Made by a program: the position numbers and the translations under genes
Assembly: GCA_944321845.1 (NCBI GenBank)
Contig: CALUMT010000041.1
Coordinates: 1 to 43,894 of the forward strand
Length of the DNA: 43,894 nt
Direction: 5' to 3'
Source: an uncultured Butyricimonas sp.
Lineage (GTDB): Bacteria; Bacteroidota; Bacteroidia; Bacteroidales; Marinifilaceae
The notes under the pieces: model-generated
The model's input: the letters and a program-made list of their open reading frames with translations, nothing else
Databases searched by the model: none
What the model was told of the DNA's origin: nothing
Shown: positions 33,968-42,581 of the stretch, one piece after another
Numbering within the stretch: position 1 is the stretch's first letter
Layout: each line of letters opens with the position of its first letter

Positions 33968-34870
33968 ATGGAAAATGTAATAAAACTCGATTCCATTGAA
34001 GACTATAACCAATTATATGGACTTAAAACCTTACACCCGCTAGTTGCCGTTATTGACCTAAGAAAAGCCACAAAACTCCCACCTGCCGCCACATTAAACT
34101 TTGGCATCTATGCTCTTTATTTAAAACAAACTAAATGTGGTGATATTCGTTACGGCAAACAGCTATACGATTATCAGGAAGGCACTGTAACTAGCTTCGC
34201 TCCAGGCCAAGTAGTCGAATTTCAAAAACCAGAAAACATCCATCCGGATTCACAAGGACTGATTTTCCATCCGGATTTAATACGGGGCACATCATTAGGA
34301 CAAAATATAAAACATTACTCATTCTTTTCATACGCATCCAATGAAGCCCTCCATCTCTCAGATGAAGAAAAGATTATTTTTCTCGATTGCTTGAACAAGA
34401 TTCAACTAGAACTACAACAACCAGCAGACAAATACAGTAAACGACTCATTACTCGCAACATCGAATTACTTTTAGATTATTGCATGCGTTTCTACGAACG
34501 GCAATTCATTACCCGCGCAAAAGTAAATAAAGATGTCCTAACGAAATTCGAAGATCTGCTGGACGCTTACTTCCAAGATGAAAAACCTAAACACCAAGGG
34601 CTTCCCACGGTAAAATATTTTGCAGGACAAGTCAATCTATCCCCCAATTACTTTGGCGACTTATTAAAAAAAGAAACAGGTAAAACAGCCCAGGAATATA
34701 TACAAGAGAAACTTATAAATGTCGCTAAAGAGGAAATTATTGGCTCAGATAAAAACGTCAGTGAAATAGCCTATCTCTTGGGATTCCAATACCCACAACA
34801 TTTCACCCGCATTTTCAAAAAAAATGTCGGCTACACCCCCTCCGAATATCGAAAATTAAAAATTGAATAA
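33968..34870 (+). CDS. AraC-family transcriptional regulator
   Basis: 300 residues. The N-terminal 170 residues form a cupin-like sensory domain (LNFGIYALYLKQ and SFAPGQVVEFQKPENIHPDSQGLIFHPD). The C-terminal 100 residues hold the two helix-turn-helix motifs of AraC/XylS. The first is near VKYFAGQVNLSPNYFGDLLKK; the second carries NVSEIAYLLGFQYPQHFTRIFKK and GYTPSEYRK. The effector is unknown. Both neighbours are separately transcribed, so its targets cannot be read from context. A strong terminator follows. Confidence 0.93.
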   Translation: MENVIKLDSIEDYNQLYGLKTLHPLVAVIDLRKATKLPPAATLNFGIYALYLKQTKCGDIRYGKQLYDYQEGTVTSFAPGQVVEFQKPENIHPDSQGLIFHPDLIRGTSLGQNIKHYSFFSYASNEALHLSDEEKIIFLDCLNKIQLELQQPADKYSKRLITRNIELLLDYCMRFYERQFITRAKVNKDVLTKFEDLLDAYFQDEKPKHQGLPTVKYFAGQVNLSPNYFGDLLKKETGKTAQEYIQEKLINVAKEEIIGSDKNVSEIAYLLGFQYPQHFTRIFKKNVGYTPSEYRKLKIE

Positions 34871-34881
34871 CTACCAACCAT

Positions 34882-34921
34882 AATTAAAAAGGAAGGCTTT
34901 GTCAAGCCTTCCTTTTTAATT
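34882..34921. terminator. Bidirectional terminator after AraC-type regulator
   Basis: An 18-bp perfect stem pairs 34882-34899 with 34904-34921 around loop TGTC; the GC core GGAAGGCTT/AAGCCTTCC is flanked by A5 and T5. It serves the regulator gene (stop 34870) and the convergent outer-membrane protein gene (stop 34941). Confidence 0.93.
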
Positions 34922-34940
34922 AATTCATGCCTGGTTCAAA

Positions 34941-35558
34941 TTAAAACTTCCATCCAAGAGAAAATTGGAATACTCGGTTGTAATTAGATCCGTCAACCAA
35001 GATATTATGTTTTTCCATCACTTGAGTCAATCCGATATTATAACGGGCAGAAGCGACCAAACCGAACTTGAAATCATAACTAAAGCCCAATGCTAAACTG
35101 AAATCAAAGTTCTTCATAATATCACTGTATCTCTCATCAGTACCTTTCAACGGAGTGGTTTTCCATTTTACCTTATCGTTGATCAGAAAACCGAACTGAG
35201 GTCCTAAATCAAAACTGAATCTCTTGAAGATATACACTTTAGCCAAAATAGGAATATTTACATAATCATACTTAAAGTACCATTTTGTCCCATTCTCTTT
35301 ATGTCTGGTTCCTTGTCTTGAATACAAGGCTTCAATTTGCGCTCCAATATATCTATTGAATCTAACATCGGCAAACACACCGGCTGAGAAATCACATTTA
35401 TTCTTATTATAGGTACTGATACTCGTCCAGTTAAAACCTACCTTCGGACCAAATCCAAATTCAAGCCCATTTTTCTTTACCGGAGCCTTATTCCCCTCTT
35501 GAGCATTTAGACTTCCTAACACGAGCATCGCCATAAAAACTAACAGTACTCTTTTCAT
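34941..35558 (-). CDS. Small outer membrane beta-barrel protein (PorT-like)
   Basis: 205 residues with signal peptide MKRVLLVFMAMLVLGSLNAQ. The mature part is a series of short amphipathic strands (GLEFGFGPKVGFNWTS, then FSFDLGPQFGFLIND and LALGFSYDFKFGLVASARYNIGL) and ends in WKF, a typical barrel C-terminus. This matches the porin-family/PorT-like eight-strand barrels common in Bacteroidota. The role is unknown. It lies 45 bases after the processing-peptidase gene on the same strand and could be read through from it. Confidence 0.85.
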   Translation of the reverse strand: MKRVLLVFMAMLVLGSLNAQEGNKAPVKKNGLEFGFGPKVGFNWTSISTYNKNKCDFSAGVFADVRFNRYIGAQIEALYSRQGTRHKENGTKWYFKYDYVNIPILAKVYIFKRFSFDLGPQFGFLINDKVKWKTTPLKGTDERYSDIMKNFDFSLALGFSYDFKFGLVASARYNIGLTQVMEKHNILVDGSNYNRVFQFSLGWKF

Positions 35559-35603
35559 TGTCTCTAATTTTTAATATTCAACTTTTTAATAAACAAAATA
35601 TAA

Positions 35604-37196
35604 TCACTTTAATATTCGCTCATAAGTGCCATCATTCAAAGCATCCACAGCTGCTTTCAATATCTTGTTGGTTTCATTTGACACACGATATAATTCATTC
35701 ATTCCCCACAAATCACGGGCTATTAACGACTTCACGAACAATTTTATATCAGGTACAACCGGAACAAGCAAATTCTCGTCTTTCTTTATCCCCTGTTTTT
35801 CTCCAGCAGCGACAAATTCATCAATCATTTTATCCGGCACCTCAAACTGCTTCAAGAAATCCTCAAATTTCACATATTTACGCTGCAATTCTTTACGGTG
35901 ACCATCCACGTAATTCGTTGTATATTCGCTAATCACTCCTTTCGCCAGTAAACGATTAAAATAGGAATAATTTACTCCCGTATCAATGGGAACAAACAAA
36001 TCAGGGATAATACCACCACCACCATACACCAGACGTCCCTTTTCCTTCGTGTAATATTTCGTGGAATCCGTCAGACTAATACTATCCGCACTTAACAACT
36101 CTCCATTTGAATAACGTTCAAATATTTCCGCCTCATAATTATCTTTCGTCTTATAAGGTTTCTGGATACAACGTCCGGAAGGAGTATAATAATGGGAAAC
36201 AGTCAGCCGAACCATCGAACCATCAGTAAGGGGGAATTGACGCTGTACCAATCCTTTACCGAAAGAACGGCGTCCCACGATCAACCCTCTATCCCAATCC
36301 TGCACGGCGCCAGACACAATCTCGCTGGCAGAAGCAGAATTACCATCAATCAAAACGACCACTCGACCATCCTGGAACATCCCGGCTGGCGTGGAGAATT
36401 CTTCCATACGCCCGAAAGTCGGACTATCCGTGTATACAATTGATTTTTTCCCATTCAGCAGATGATCTGCCATTCCGATAGCAGCACCCATGAATCCTCC
36501 CCCGTTACCTTGTAAATCAATAATCAGGTCTTTCATCCCCTCTTGCTGCAATTTTCCTAAAGCTTTTTCAAATTCTTCCACGGTCGTGGCCGCAAAACGG
36601 GCAACTTTTATATAACCGATATGCTTGTCCACCATGTAAGCAGCATCTACACTGTAGATAGGGATCTTTCCCCGGGAGATTCTAAAATCATAATGCTCGC
36701 TCCCCCGAACCACACTCACGTTAACGACAGAACCTTCAGCACCCTTCAATTTCTTACGCACATCATTCGGCTTCAACCCGACTCCTGCCACATTCTCCCC
36801 GTCTATCGCCACAATTCTATCCCCAGCCAACAAACCGACCTTTTCAGAAGGACCTCCCGCCACGACATCCACCACCACTAATGTATCATGCAATATGGCA
36901 AACTGTATACCAATTCCAAAGAAACCACCCTCCAAAGGCTCATTCGCTTCCTCCACCTCCTCCCGGGAAATATACACGGAATGCGGATCCAAATCAGCCA
37001 ACACCTTCACGATGGCGTCCTCGGTCAATTTTGCCAGATCTACCGTATCAACATACACGGCATCAATCATCTGCATCAGACGTAAATATTTTGTGGCCTG
37101 TTCCCTCACGACCCGTTCGTTGCGCTGGGCAGATACCTCCTGCCAACACAAGCAAGTCAACATGACCAGAACCACAAAGCCCAAAATCTTCTTCAT
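35604..37196 (-). CDS. C-terminal processing peptidase (S41 family)
   Basis: 530 residues from the ATG at 37196. I choose it because MKKILGFVVLVMLTCLCWQEVSAQ is a good signal peptide and because a -7 box lies at 37231-37238, inside the longer frame that starts at 37268. In this numbering a PDZ domain covers about 85-175 (FFGIGIQFAI, AGDRIVAIDG). The S41 protease core has the catalytic serine at about S289 in GNSASASEI and lysine at about K314 in RSFGKGLVQ. The C-terminal 150 residues form a helical extension. CtpA-like enzymes clip C-terminal ends of periplasmic proteins. Confidence 0.94.
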   Translation of the reverse strand: MKKILGFVVLVMLTCLCWQEVSAQRNERVVREQATKYLRLMQMIDAVYVDTVDLAKLTEDAIVKVLADLDPHSVYISREEVEEANEPLEGGFFGIGIQFAILHDTLVVVDVVAGGPSEKVGLLAGDRIVAIDGENVAGVGLKPNDVRKKLKGAEGSVVNVSVVRGSEHYDFRISRGKIPIYSVDAAYMVDKHIGYIKVARFAATTVEEFEKALGKLQQEGMKDLIIDLQGNGGGFMGAAIGMADHLLNGKKSIVYTDSPTFGRMEEFSTPAGMFQDGRVVVLIDGNSASASEIVSGAVQDWDRGLIVGRRSFGKGLVQRQFPLTDGSMVRLTVSHYYTPSGRCIQKPYKTKDNYEAEIFERYSNGELLSADSISLTDSTKYYTKEKGRLVYGGGGIIPDLFVPIDTGVNYSYFNRLLAKGVISEYTTNYVDGHRKELQRKYVKFEDFLKQFEVPDKMIDEFVAAGEKQGIKKDENLLVPVVPDIKLFVKSLIARDLWGMNELYRVSNETNKILKAAVDALNDGTYERILK

Positions 37197-37230
37197 ACAA
37201 TACTCAACATTTTTCATCAACAAATTCCCA

Positions 37231-37238
37231 CAAATGTA
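37231..37238 (-). promoter_or_regulatory. -7 box of S41 peptidase gene
   Basis: The minus strand reads TACATTTG, a perfect box, 34 bases before the ATG at 37196. Confidence 0.65.
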
Positions 37239-37280
37239 TATATTCGGCAGTTGAAAACCTACTAACAACCCTTAAAATCT

Positions 37281-37772
37281 TCATTTTTCTAATTCAATCA
37301 GCTCAAGATTCTCTATCCGATCCCCATTTATCTCAAATCGGACAGCCGTTCGCACCTGGTGGAAACCGAATTTTCCGGCAGCTCCAGGATTTATATGCAG
37401 ACAATCCAATTGTTTATCGTACTTGACTTTAGCGATATGCGAATGCCCACACACGAACAATTTTGGACGCTCCGAACGAAGGATCTCGCCCATCTGTTTC
37501 TCGTAATGCCCGGGATACCCGCCAATATGCGTCATCAACACCTTCACGCCCTCACAAGCAAACAACTCCGTCCTCGGGTAAATCCGCCGTATCAATTCCC
37601 CGTCAACATTACCGTACACGGCATGCACGACAAATCTTTTCTCCAGTTCATCCGTCACGGCCACATCACCGATATCCCCGCAATGCCACACCTGCTGACA
37701 ATCCTTGAAAAATTCTACAATCTTCGGGTCCAACCACCCGTGCGTATCCGACAGCAAACCGATCTTTACCAT
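37281..37772 (-). CDS. YfcE/MJ0936-type metallophosphodiesterase
   Basis: 163 residues of the calcineurin-like phosphoesterase fold in its minimal form. Metal-binding motifs are complete: D9-x-H11 (LLSDTHG), HCGDIGD near 30-36, YGNVDGE near 53-59, LMTHIGG near 79-85 and CGHSHIAKV near 108-116. Members hydrolyse phosphodiesters in vitro; the natural substrate is unclear. The gene starts four bases after sbcC and is almost certainly cotranscribed with sbcDC. Confidence 0.92.
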   Translation of the reverse strand: MVKIGLLSDTHGWLDPKIVEFFKDCQQVWHCGDIGDVAVTDELEKRFVVHAVYGNVDGELIRRIYPRTELFACEGVKVLMTHIGGYPGHYEKQMGEILRSERPKLFVCGHSHIAKVKYDKQLDCLHINPGAAGKFGFHQVRTAVRFEINGDRIENLELIELEK

Positions 37773-37776
37773 AAAA

Positions 37777-40700
37777 TCACATTCTAAATTCTATCCTACT
37801 TCCATGTTCCGCTGTGTTTTCCACGAACAAATACACCGGCAACTCCTGCTTCATCTCCTCCACGTGAGAAATCAATCCCACGATACGGTTTTCCTCCCGC
37901 AACGATTTCAGTGTATCAAACACAATTGCCAACGATTCTTTATCCAGCGATCCGAATCCCTCGTCCAGGAAAAAGAAATTCTGATCACACCCCATCAAAT
38001 GACGTATATTGTCCGTCAAGGCCAAGGCCAACGACAATGACGCCTGAAACACCTGTCCTCCCGACAACGTTCGGGCACTCCGCACTCGCCCTTCATTCAT
38101 GAAATCCCGAACGACAAAATCATTTTCCTCGTTCAATTCCAACTTCAGACGCTGCCTTGTCATCCGGTAAAAACGCTCGTTAGCCGCGTTACACAGATTC
38201 TGCAAATATATAGAAGAAACGAATTTGACAAAATCATTCCCCCGGAATAGTAACTTCAACACCCGCAAATTCTGCAACCGCACCTCCAGGCCGGTTAACT
38301 CTCGCTCAATTCTCAACCGCTCGGCCTGACGTTGTTCCATATCTCGCAACAAATTAGTCAAAGCCCCCTGGGTTGCCAGCAACTCTCGTTCCCTTTCTCC
38401 CGCCTCCTCCAATTGTTTCAACAATGCAGAGTGTTCATCCGGCCGATAAGTCACCCCGACAACCTGCCCTTGCAATTCCTCCTTTCTCTTCTGCACGGCA
38501 TGCAACTGTTGACTGTAGCGTTCTATCTGTTCTCGGCATACCGGGACATCCAGGTCTTTTAGCAACACCTCCCGCACCGGACTCAAACTCGTGTAATCAG
38601 ATTGCTTTAACAACTCTTCCAGTTTCCGTTCCACGTTTTCCATATCCCTCCTCACGCTCTCCACCTCTTTCACCTTCTCCTCCACACTTCCATGCCATTT
38701 CTGGAACTCTGCCTCCAGCAACTTCATTCGCTCGCTTCCCTGCTGGTAATTAGCCTCTACCTGCTTCAGGTATGATCTCAATTCCCCGACTTTTCCCCGG
38801 ACCTCCCCGGTCTGTATAGCATCATATTTTCCCACCTCAAATTCAGTTAACTGCTCTTCCAACAACTGTTTTCGGGCTTTCTGCTGCGCTATATCCCGAC
38901 GGATCTGCTCCAATGCCGTAGTGTATTTTTCCACGTTCACCCGTTGCTTCTCCAAAGCCTCTTCGATTACCCGCCTTTCTTCCTCCAGTCGTTTTTTTTC
39001 TTTTTCCAGTTGAGCGGCACGTTCCAATTCCTTGTTCAACTTATCCTCATCTTCCGGCGAATAATCTTTCCACACGAACTTCTCCCGATGAAGTTGTACT
39101 TCCATCCTCCTTCGCTCCAGTTTCTCCCTCAATCCCTTCCCCCGCTCCTGTTCCATACGCCCGCGCTCCACCACCAAAACCCACGTCGAGATATTATCCC
39201 GAACCGCTTTTTCTTCCGTTTCCAATACCGCAATATTCTCCTGCTTCCGGACCAATTCCTCGGTCACTTTCTCTCCATGCAAAGGATGCGGATGAGACAA
39301 GGCTCCACACAATGGACACTTTTCACCCTCCCGTAAATCATGGGCAAAATCCGCCAACTGTTTTCTCGTGTTCAACACGATCAATTCTTCCCTTGCTTTA
39401 CCTAATTTTTCTTTTATCTCCTCCTCCCGAACCTTCAGTTTCTCTACCTCCACCACAGCCTTCTTCAACTGTTCTTCGGTTATACCGTCCTTTTCCCACA
39501 GCCTCAATTCCTCCCGAACCTCCTTCTCCGCCGTCACCAAATGCCGCTGTTGCCCGTACCACTCCCGAATATCTGACAACATCTTCATATCCGGCATCAA
39601 TTGTCCCAACTCATCCAACGCTTTCCGTTGCCGCTCCTGCTTTTCCTTTAAAACATCCATCTCCCCTCGGGCCTTCTCCACCCATTCCTCACCCTTTTTC
39701 CCTCGCTCCTCCAATCGTGTCACCTCATCCCTCACCTCTCTCCACTGCAACAAACGCTCCAGATTTTCCACCGTGATTCTCACGCCATCCCGTTCCTCGT
39801 AAGCCTTTCGCACCTCCTCGAATTTTCCGGCAAACTCATCCCTTTCCGTTTTCCTTTTCTCCAACAACTCCCGGTATGCCATCAAATCAGATTCCGCTTT
39901 CTCCCGACGACGAACAATCTCCCTTTCCCGGTTCAATGTCGGGGCAAAAATCCTCACGCAACTCTCGTATTCCTCTACCTCTCGCCGCAAATTTCTCATA
40001 TTTTCCTGCTGGTCCAACAAAGCCTTTTCCTCCTTTAATCGGCTTTCCCATTCATCCAGCAATCGCTTCGTCTGCCTCAATCCTTCCTCCTTCTCCCACG
40101 ACACCTTCAACGAGTCCTGCAAACGCAACAATTCAGTTCGGGTCATCTCCAGTTCCTTTTGTTTTTCCTCCATTATCTCGGCGGAAATATCCCCCAATCC
40201 CAACAATCTTCCCCGCAATTCGCTTACTTGCTCCGCCGTTTCCGTTTCCAAGGCAGCCGCCCGGTCATACAAATCATACCGCCGCAACTCCCCGAAAAGC
40301 TCCATCATCATCTCCGTCCGCTCCTTGTCTCGCAGCATCAGAAACTCCTGGAACTTTCCCTGTGGAATAATCACCACCCGTTTGAAATTCTGTGCACTTA
40401 ACCCGATCGCATCCGTCACCTCCTTCCGGGTACAAGGCAGCCAATCCTCATCCTCCCACACGTAATAACTGAACTTGGGCGAAGAAATCTCCTCGAAACG
40501 CTTTCTATTGCGTTTACAATCCACCACGGCCCGCCACCGTCGTTCCTCATCTCCGGCCAGGAACTCGAAATCCACGAACAGTCGATCCGCCTGCAAATTC
40601 ATCACGTTATACCTCACCTCCGTGCTCAACCGGTCTATCGTCCCGTACACGGCATACACCATTGCCTCCAGAATGGCCGACTTGCCACTCCCCACGGCCC

Positions 40701-40812
40701 CGAATATCCCAAACAAACGGGCTTGGGTCAACCGTTCAAAATCTATCGTCTGACGTTCGCGGTAAGAATAAATACCCTCTAACGTTAATCTAATCGGCAA
40801 CATAATCTTCAA
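37777..40812 (-). CDS. sbcC: SbcC, SMC-like ATPase subunit of the SbcCD nuclease
   Basis: 1011 residues, close to the usual length. The N-terminal ATPase half has Walker A GAVGSGKS at 38-45 and a Q-loop near 130 (IIPQGKFQEFL). Two long coiled-coil arms of charged heptads (about 180-480 and 520-830) flank the zinc hook C499-PL-C502. The C-terminal half carries the signature LSGGQVFQASLSLALAL and Walker B NFFFLDEGFGSLD. It partners SbcD to cut DNA hairpins and protein-blocked ends. The gene is two bases from sbcD. The extreme charged coiled-coil composition creates several long but meaningless frames on the opposite strand. Confidence 0.97.
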   Translation of the reverse strand: MKIMLPIRLTLEGIYSYRERQTIDFERLTQARLFGIFGAVGSGKSAILEAMVYAVYGTIDRLSTEVRYNVMNLQADRLFVDFEFLAGDEERRWRAVVDCKRNRKRFEEISSPKFSYYVWEDEDWLPCTRKEVTDAIGLSAQNFKRVVIIPQGKFQEFLMLRDKERTEMMMELFGELRRYDLYDRAAALETETAEQVSELRGRLLGLGDISAEIMEEKQKELEMTRTELLRLQDSLKVSWEKEEGLRQTKRLLDEWESRLKEEKALLDQQENMRNLRREVEEYESCVRIFAPTLNREREIVRRREKAESDLMAYRELLEKRKTERDEFAGKFEEVRKAYEERDGVRITVENLERLLQWREVRDEVTRLEERGKKGEEWVEKARGEMDVLKEKQERQRKALDELGQLMPDMKMLSDIREWYGQQRHLVTAEKEVREELRLWEKDGITEEQLKKAVVEVEKLKVREEEIKEKLGKAREELIVLNTRKQLADFAHDLREGEKCPLCGALSHPHPLHGEKVTEELVRKQENIAVLETEEKAVRDNISTWVLVVERGRMEQERGKGLREKLERRRMEVQLHREKFVWKDYSPEDEDKLNKELERAAQLEKEKKRLEEERRVIEEALEKQRVNVEKYTTALEQIRRDIAQQKARKQLLEEQLTEFEVGKYDAIQTGEVRGKVGELRSYLKQVEANYQQGSERMKLLEAEFQKWHGSVEEKVKEVESVRRDMENVERKLEELLKQSDYTSLSPVREVLLKDLDVPVCREQIERYSQQLHAVQKRKEELQGQVVGVTYRPDEHSALLKQLEEAGERERELLATQGALTNLLRDMEQRQAERLRIERELTGLEVRLQNLRVLKLLFRGNDFVKFVSSIYLQNLCNAANERFYRMTRQRLKLELNEENDFVVRDFMNEGRVRSARTLSGGQVFQASLSLALALTDNIRHLMGCDQNFFFLDEGFGSLDKESLAIVFDTLKSLREENRIVGLISHVEEMKQELPVYLFVENTAEHGSRIEFRM

Positions 40813-40814
40813 AA

Positions 40815-42026
40815 TTAAATACCTGACAACAATTCCCGGAACAAGGCTTTCATTTCATCTCCGGCCTCCTGCCCCTTCCGCTGACGGAAATACTCCGCGA
40901 ACAATGCCTCCATATCCGTTCTCAACCGGTATATCGCCTCCACCCGGTCATTTTCAACACCACCTCTCACCTCCGGAATCAACGAAACAATACCCGAATG
41001 AGCCTCCCGCAAACGCTTCAAATCCCCAGCCGCCAGATAAGTATCCGTTGCCATCGTCAATTCCACCCATTCCTCGGCATGTCCCCGCAACCAATCCACC
41101 GCTTCATCCACGTTCTCGAAACGCCCCCTCGTCAAAACCTTTCCCTCGTGCAATCTTACCCGCTTCACGGCAACCTCCTTTCCCGGTTCCGCATCGACAA
41201 CAACCACGTATTTCGCTTGTCCCGCCTCCGCGAAACTATAAGCCAGCGGACTACCGCTATACATCACGGGACATTCCGCCCCTCCCACGTTTTGACACCG
41301 GTGCAAATGCCCCAGAGCCACGTACTGCACCTCCCGGGGAATTGCCGAAGTATACACGGCATCCGCACCACCTATATTAATCGGTCGCTCATCATCCGGT
41401 TCATCCGGAATACAATCTTCATCCTTCGCCATCAACAAATGAGCCACCAGAATATTCACCCCGTGCTCATCACAATACCTCCCGGCCATTTCCCGCCAAC
41501 ACCCTTCCAACAAATCCCTCGTACCGGTAGCCTGGTCTTCCACCCCCACGAACTGCCTCAGCCGGACTCCATTGGCATAAGGCGTAAACAACACCCGTAA
41601 CGGATAATCCCACCCCCGCAACTCAAACTCCGCGAACCCCTCGTCTCCCCGTCTCAACACGATACCTTCCCTCGTTTTCATTATTCCCAGAAATTCCAAC
41701 GGATAACCCGCCAGAAAAATACCGCACTCCCGAGCCAGCACATCCGCCGCCTCCACCCGGTCCGGTGAATCATGATTCCCCGCGATGGCAATCACCAGCC
41801 GCTCACCATCCTCACTCAACTCGTGCAACGAATGGTACAGCAACTCCGTGGCCTCATTCGACGGATTAAAGGAATCATACAAATCCCCCGCCACCACCAC
41901 AACATCAACCTTCTCCTCCTTAGCCACCCGACAAATCTCCTTCATCACCTTCCGTTGTTCTTCCATCCTTTCCCGTTCCCCCAGCCACTTTCCTAAATGC
42001 CAATCTGATGTATGTAATATTCTCAT
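40815..42026 (-). CDS. sbcD: SbcD, nuclease subunit of SbcCD
   Basis: 403 residues of the Mre11/SbcD family. The five phosphoesterase motifs are present: HTSDWHLGKW at 5-14, VVAGDLYDSF near 45-54, IAGNHDSPDR near 80-89, LVAHLLMAKD near 194-203 and YVALGHLHRCQ near 238-248. A capping domain follows. It provides the manganese-dependent nuclease that acts with SbcC. First gene of the sbcD-sbcC-phosphodiesterase set. No TAnnTTTG box was seen in front. The 5' gap contains the terminator of the hsmA-like gene. Confidence 0.96.
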   Translation of the reverse strand: MRILHTSDWHLGKWLGERERMEEQRKVMKEICRVAKEEKVDVVVVAGDLYDSFNPSNEATELLYHSLHELSEDGERLVIAIAGNHDSPDRVEAADVLARECGIFLAGYPLEFLGIMKTREGIVLRRGDEGFAEFELRGWDYPLRVLFTPYANGVRLRQFVGVEDQATGTRDLLEGCWREMAGRYCDEHGVNILVAHLLMAKDEDCIPDEPDDERPINIGGADAVYTSAIPREVQYVALGHLHRCQNVGGAECPVMYSGSPLAYSFAEAGQAKYVVVVDAEPGKEVAVKRVRLHEGKVLTRGRFENVDEAVDWLRGHAEEWVELTMATDTYLAAGDLKRLREAHSGIVSLIPEVRGGVENDRVEAIYRLRTDMEALFAEYFRQRKGQEAGDEMKALFRELLSGI

Positions 42027-42110
42027 TTTCTACTTTTCTAATTCAAAACCAAGATTAACTCCAACTGCAATTTTAATTTAAAAAATCGAAGAACCTGCCG
42101 CATTCACCTC

Positions 42111-42144
42111 AAAAAAACAGACCACCCGTACATTCACGAGTGGC
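42111..42144 (-). terminator. Terminator of tlpA-hsmA-like operon
   Basis: On the minus strand, CCACTCGT (42143-42136) pairs with ACGGGTGG (42129-42122), with one T-G wobble. After GTCTG comes TTTTTTT (42117-42111). It lies about 42 bases past the stop at 42186. Confidence 0.75.
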
Positions 42145-42185
42145 CTGCCCATCTTTATCCAGTAAAAAAGTAGAAGTTCCTACAA

Positions 42186-42572
42186 TCAATGAGACATTCC
42201 CATGAACACCCCGATAAAATAAGGAATAAGCCAAAACGCCCAGACTCCCACGCTAAACCGGCTAAACGTGCGCTTGGCCTTTTCACTCCCGCGCCAATAC
42301 GTCCAGATAGCCCAACCGGCATGAACCGCCATCAATATCAAGGCCAACAACCCCGTCCACACGTGGAGCATGTTATCGTTCCCCTGCTCTTCCGCTATTT
42401 TTGACATGATACTCGTTCCCAGCGTGTCCATCACCAACCCCGCGCAGAAAAAAACGATATGCCACACCTTCAACACGTGCTGCAAATGCTCGCCCCACGT
42501 CCCGATCGTGTAAAACACCAGCGCCAACGTGATACTCACGATTGCCGTCCCTAAAAAACTAACCTCTTCCAT
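42186..42572 (-). CDS. HsmA-family four-helix membrane protein
   Basis: 128 residues with four hydrophobic segments, at about 8-26, 38-56, 70-92 and 107-126. The pattern VFYTIGTWGE, WHIVFFCAGLVMDTLGTSIMSKIA and FSVGVWAFWLIPYFIGVFMGM matches the small HsmA/TIGR03987-type family as I remember it. Conserved histidines (H30/H33, H37, H70, H84) fall near the helices, so heme or metal binding is conceivable but not shown. It starts nine bases after the tlpA-type gene, so the two are likely cotranscribed. Confidence 0.8.
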   Translation of the reverse strand: MEEVSFLGTAIVSITLALVFYTIGTWGEHLQHVLKVWHIVFFCAGLVMDTLGTSIMSKIAEEQGNDNMLHVWTGLLALILMAVHAGWAIWTYWRGSEKAKRTFSRFSVGVWAFWLIPYFIGVFMGMSH

Positions 42573-42581
42573 AATTTCTGA

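Noticed and set aside
38332-40753. Many long plus-strand frames opposite sbcC, rich in P, S and F
   Set aside because: They mirror the E/K/R-rich coiled coil of SbcC and have no start signals.
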